Below are positions 60,812 through 64,000 of a DNA stretch of 64,000 nt, piece by piece. The stretch comes from Erigeron canadensis. Taxonomy: Eukaryota > Streptophyta > Magnoliopsida > Asterales > Asteraceae. Made by a program: the position numbers and the translations under genes. The stretch lies in assembly GCF_010389155.1 (NCBI RefSeq), contig NC_057767.1, forward strand, positions 3,455,765 through 3,519,764, written 5' to 3'. Under the pieces are notes generated by a model. The model was not told the DNA's origin, ran no database searches, and worked only from the letters and a program-made list of their open reading frames with translations. Each line of letters begins with the position of its first letter. Positions within the stretch are counted from its first letter, which is position 1.

Positions 60812-60881
60812 GTTATGGATGCACTACTCTAGTGTATTCCATCCTCACTTGAGCTTAAAGAAGAGAGCGATTATCACCACC

Positions 60882-62150
60882 ATGAAATTTGCCTTCTTTT
60901 TTCTAACTCTTTGTGCTATTCTTGAAGCTTATTATGCTAGACATTTACAAGGTAGTACTTAAACACTTAATCTACTTTTTAGATAGTGTCAATACCTTCT
61001 ATATCTATTATAGTTAATTAATTGGCAATTAAGCATTTTCGAAAAGGTAAATCTTAACAAATGGCTTTTATTTGCAGATGTAACTATACTACAATCATTT
61101 AAGGTACCCAAGGTAATTCAAATGGTGGTAACCCCAGAAGGAGCACTCTTATCACCATCATCTACTTTGTCAAATGACCATACTACTTATGGTCGAGTCG
61201 CAAAAGCACCACCACCGCCTGAATTAGCACCCTCTAAAGGCCATGATACTTATGGTCGAGGCGCAAAAGCACCACCACCACCACCAAAAGTAGCACCCTC
61301 TAAAGGCCAAGATACTTATGGCCGAGATAACCCAAAAGCACCACCACCGCCAAAAGTAGCACCTTCCAAAGGCCAGGATACCTATGGTCGAGTCGCAAAA
61401 GCACCACCACCACCAAAAGTAGCACCCTCTAAAGGCCAAGATACTTACGGCCGAGATAACCCAAAAGCACCACCACCACCAAAAGTAGCACCCTCTAAAG
61501 GCCAAGATACTTACGGCCGAGATAACCCAAAAGCACCACCACCACCAAAAGTAGCACCCTCTAAAGGCCAAGATACTTACGGCCGAGATAACCCAAAAGC
61601 ACCACCACCGCCAAAAGTAGCACCCTCTAAAGGCCAAGATACTTACGGCCGAGATAACCCAAAAACACCACCACCACCAAAAGTAGCACCCTCTAAAGGC
61701 CAAGATACTTATGGCCGAGATAACCCAAAAGCACCACCGTTAATGGCACAGCCACTAGTTCATAATATTTACAATGGACACGGCTTGAAGGAATCAGATG
61801 ATGCGCCCTCTCAAGGCCAGGCAACTTACGATCAAGATACCCCAAAAGCAACAACATCATCATCAGTTACACAAGCACAAATCCACGTTGCTTATAATGA
61901 ACACAACATAAAGGGATCAAATGATGAACCTTCTCAAGGCCAGAATACTTATGGCCGAGATGACCCAAAAACACCACCATCACCATCAGTAGCACCAGCA
62001 CGGGGTCAAACGACTTATGGAAGATATAAGCCAATAAGTCTGCCAGTAGATTCGTCATATACTAAAGTGTTATCAAATGAAGATGGTTGGTACTCCATTG
62101 CATCTTTGTGGCTGCCATCTTATGTCATTAGAGTATTTTGGGACTTATGA
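60882..62150 (+). CDS. Secreted tandem-repeat Pro/Lys-rich protein 2 (paralogue of gene 1)
   Basis: Two exons, 60882-60951 and 61078-62150, giving 380 residues. The signal peptide (MKFAFFFLTLCAILEAYYA), intron position and phase are the same as in gene 1. It carries about ten repeats. Most are 22 residues of the form DTYGR-DNPKAPPPPK-VAPSKGQ, and four or five in the middle (61440-61730) are nearly identical in DNA. Two diverged units follow (with YNGHGLKESDDAPSQGQ and YNEHNIKGSNDEPSQGQ). The SVAPARGQTTYGR unit and the tail SNEDGWYSIASLWLPSYVI are shared with gene 1. No cysteine, no other domain. It arose by tandem duplication about 4 kb away, after which the repeat number changed. The function is not known. 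Confidence 0.87.
61190..61735 (+). repeat. 66-bp coding tandem repeat array in gene 2
   Basis: About eight consecutive units of 63-66 bp with the core aaagtagcaccctctaaagg. The central units differ from each other at only one to three bases, mostly silent (ccaccaccg/ccaccacca). Gene 1 has the corresponding array at about 57235-57600 with more diverged units. Confidence 0.92.
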
Positions 62151-62405
62151 AGATGAAGACTACTAAATTTTAGAGTATTTAACACCACTACTATCAAATG
62201 TAGCACCCTCAAATTACCTGGGTCTAATAAGATAGATGTTATACATCTTTTTTAATCCTACTCATGTAAAATTAGAAGTAATGCTGTTTATTCGATGTTA
62301 AGTTACGTTGATAGCCTACAACTGAGGACAAAAAACTGTCTATCAGATTAATACTTTCAAAGTATAGTACGTAATCAGATGTAATGGCCAATATTCTTGC
62401 TAATA
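62151..62405. other. 3' UTR of gene 2
   Basis: Just after the stop, at about 62196-62212, the sequence aatgtagcaccctcaaa resembles a piece of the coding repeat (agtagcaccctcaaaag in gene 1), possibly a stray repeat fragment. The tctaataagatagatg motif shared with gene 1 follows. Confidence 0.45.
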
Positions 62406-62700
62406 CTCTATTCATCTCATTAGAAGTGTACGTCATAAACATTTTCAAAATCTAATTTTTCTCGTTTTGACCTTAAACAAGTTTATGTTACTAATGTTAC
62501 GTGTTAAATAATACAATAATATTTAATGAAAGTTACTTTTATTAATTGTGTTCTATAGGTGTTTTCATGGGTCTAAATTTTATCAAGATTTATATATATA
62601 TAACACAAAAAATTTATATAAAGTTAAAGTTTATAAATGAATCTAGACTTTGAAAATCTAAAATTGAACGCTTCTAAACGAACGAATGGAACGGATGAAG
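62406..62700. mobile_element. Stowaway-like MITE
   Basis: About 295 bp between TA at 62404-62405 and 62701-62702. The ends CTCTATTCATCTCATTAGAAG and (inverted) CTTCATCCGTTCCATTCGTTC are similar, with inner inverted similarity around TTAGAAG. It is related in layout to the copies at 9340 and 58485. Confidence 0.65.
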
Positions 62701-64000
62701 TATATAACAACTTGATATATGCTAAGTGTTAACTCATATATACAAAATATATAGCACTGAATGGTTTTATCTTTAAATAGATTAAAGGTATTGTTTAAAA
62801 TAGGGTTAAGTACACACTGAAATGTAGGTAACTAAGTACGAAAAGTTATAGTGTGCATAAACTATCATAATCTTTATTGTGTGCACGAACTTGCTAAAAA
62901 TTTTCAAATCATGTAACTATGGTTGACCAATCGAAAACTTGCACGTGACAACTCATATAGGTTGTCATGTATGTCATGTTACATGATTTGAAATTTTTTA
63001 CTAAATTCATGCACACAATAAGAGATCTAGTAATTCAAACACACTATAACTTTTTGTACTTAACTACCTACATTTTCGTGTACTTATCTCTTTAAAGTAT
63101 ATCTCTCGATAAAACTATGTAAAATAAATCAATATTAGTCCAAACAGAATATTAAGTTGCAACCATAATTCTCATTTGAACATATAATGATATGTCCAAG
63201 CTATGCGACAGTGTAGTGGCGATGGCGGTGAAGACAGTAAAGGATGTCGGGGGTAACAATGTGATTATTAATGTAAAAGTAATTGATGTAAAAAAGACAG
63301 TGTATGTATTTAAAAGTTAAATGTAGATGTTTTAAATTAAGTTCATTAAAAGTATTATATGTTTCAAATATATATTATAAGTATTCCAAGTAGAGATCAT
63401 TATTAAAATAGTGTATAAAAAGTTCATTTTTATGTTATCAACAACTTAATTGATCAAAAATCATGAAAGGAACCAAATCTTTTATAATAAAAATGTAGTG
63501 TAGATGTGGAAGTAATACGGATAAAACTTTCTTAAAACTTTCAATACCCATTATATATACTATCTAATAAAAAGACAAGTTTTTTTTTTAAATTGTTGAA
63601 AAGTTGTGTATAGTAATATATTCGCCTATCACCTTTAAAATATTTTCACATATACTACCCACTTAATGTTGATGATTAAATTACACTATCTCATTTATAT
63701 TTTAAAATATCTCCAATATTAACCTTTTACATCTATTATCTACGCTACTCGACCCCACCCACCAACAATGCCCCCACCATCACACTGTTGTCACAACCAC
63801 CGCCATATTTTACGAGTACCGTATTAGTATGTTATTATAATTTTCATTCATAATTGAAATTGTGATGTGATATACTTGAGTCGTAAACTTAGATACGTTG
63901 TTCTTCCATCCTGATCAAATAAGGCAATAAATAAATAATGAAAAAAGTGAGTGTGAGGCTATCAGATATCCAACTTAGATGAAAAAAACCTATCATCACA
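62701..64000. other. Terminal intergenic DNA with an inverted repeat-like MITE region
   Basis: No gene is supported. At about 62810-63090, a region starting gttaagtacacactgaaatgtaggtaact is mirrored by its inverse near 63045-63085 (aactttttgtacttaactacct), giving a roughly 280-bp foldback-like structure. Helitron-like GGTGG-type sequence at about 63210-63430 is partly mirrored at 63730-63810. Confidence 0.45.

Noticed and set aside
61224..61703. 159-codon antisense frame with repeated Cys/Trp units (GCYFWWWWCFW)
   Set aside because: It is the reverse strand of the CCA-rich coding repeats of gene 2 and stays open only because of the 66-bp periodicity. There is no start context or promoter on that strand.

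Overview
The window is AT-rich plant nuclear DNA. Genes have GT-AG introns, 5'-UTR introns and plant-only families, and the space between them is filled with plant transposons. The protein families and the repeat style fit a eudicot, possibly an asterid/Asteraceae; that placement is an inference. No tRNA, rRNA or CRISPR array was found.

Layout: 0.9-4.3 kb (minus) is a six-exon group II cyclic-nucleotide-gated channel. 5-16 kb is gene-poor and holds Helitron termini, a Stowaway MITE (about 9.3 kb), a hAT-like MITE (11.5 kb) and a PIF/Harbinger derivative with a TTA target duplication (12.1-13.4 kb). 16.2-18.3 kb (plus) is an intronless receptor-like kinase of the At4g25390 type. 18.8-20.2 kb is a second Harbinger derivative whose transposase frame has lost the catalytic part. 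20.2-25.9 kb is repeat-rich. 25.97-30.04 kb (minus) is a five-exon MRS2-1-type magnesium transporter with a SINE in an intron. 33.6-35.0 kb (minus) is a three-exon chloroplast DnaJ8-type protein. 36.3-43.1 kb (minus) is a ten-exon PP2C with a Helitron in an intron. 44.1-49.3 kb (minus) is a decayed LINE whose poly(A) end lies about 90 bp from the PP2C TATA box. 49.3-56.5 kb is a transposon graveyard with a clean 1.5-kb solo LTR. 56.9-62.2 kb (plus) carries two tandem genes for small secreted proteins built from about 21-22-residue repeats.

The conserved genes are ordinary single-copy housekeeping or signalling genes (ion channel, Mg2+ transport, kinase, phosphatase, chaperone). Nothing indicates that they act as a cluster. 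The least ordinary content is the tandem pair of repeat-protein genes at 56.9-62.2 kb. I do not recognise this family. It has a signal peptide, one intron at the same place, variable numbers of a Pro/Lys/Tyr-Gly-Arg repeat and a conserved tryptophan-containing tail, an architecture seen in multi-copy peptide precursors or repeat-rich cell-wall proteins. Exon coordinates were worked out by hand from splice signals, reading phase and family alignment from memory; RNA data would be needed to confirm them.
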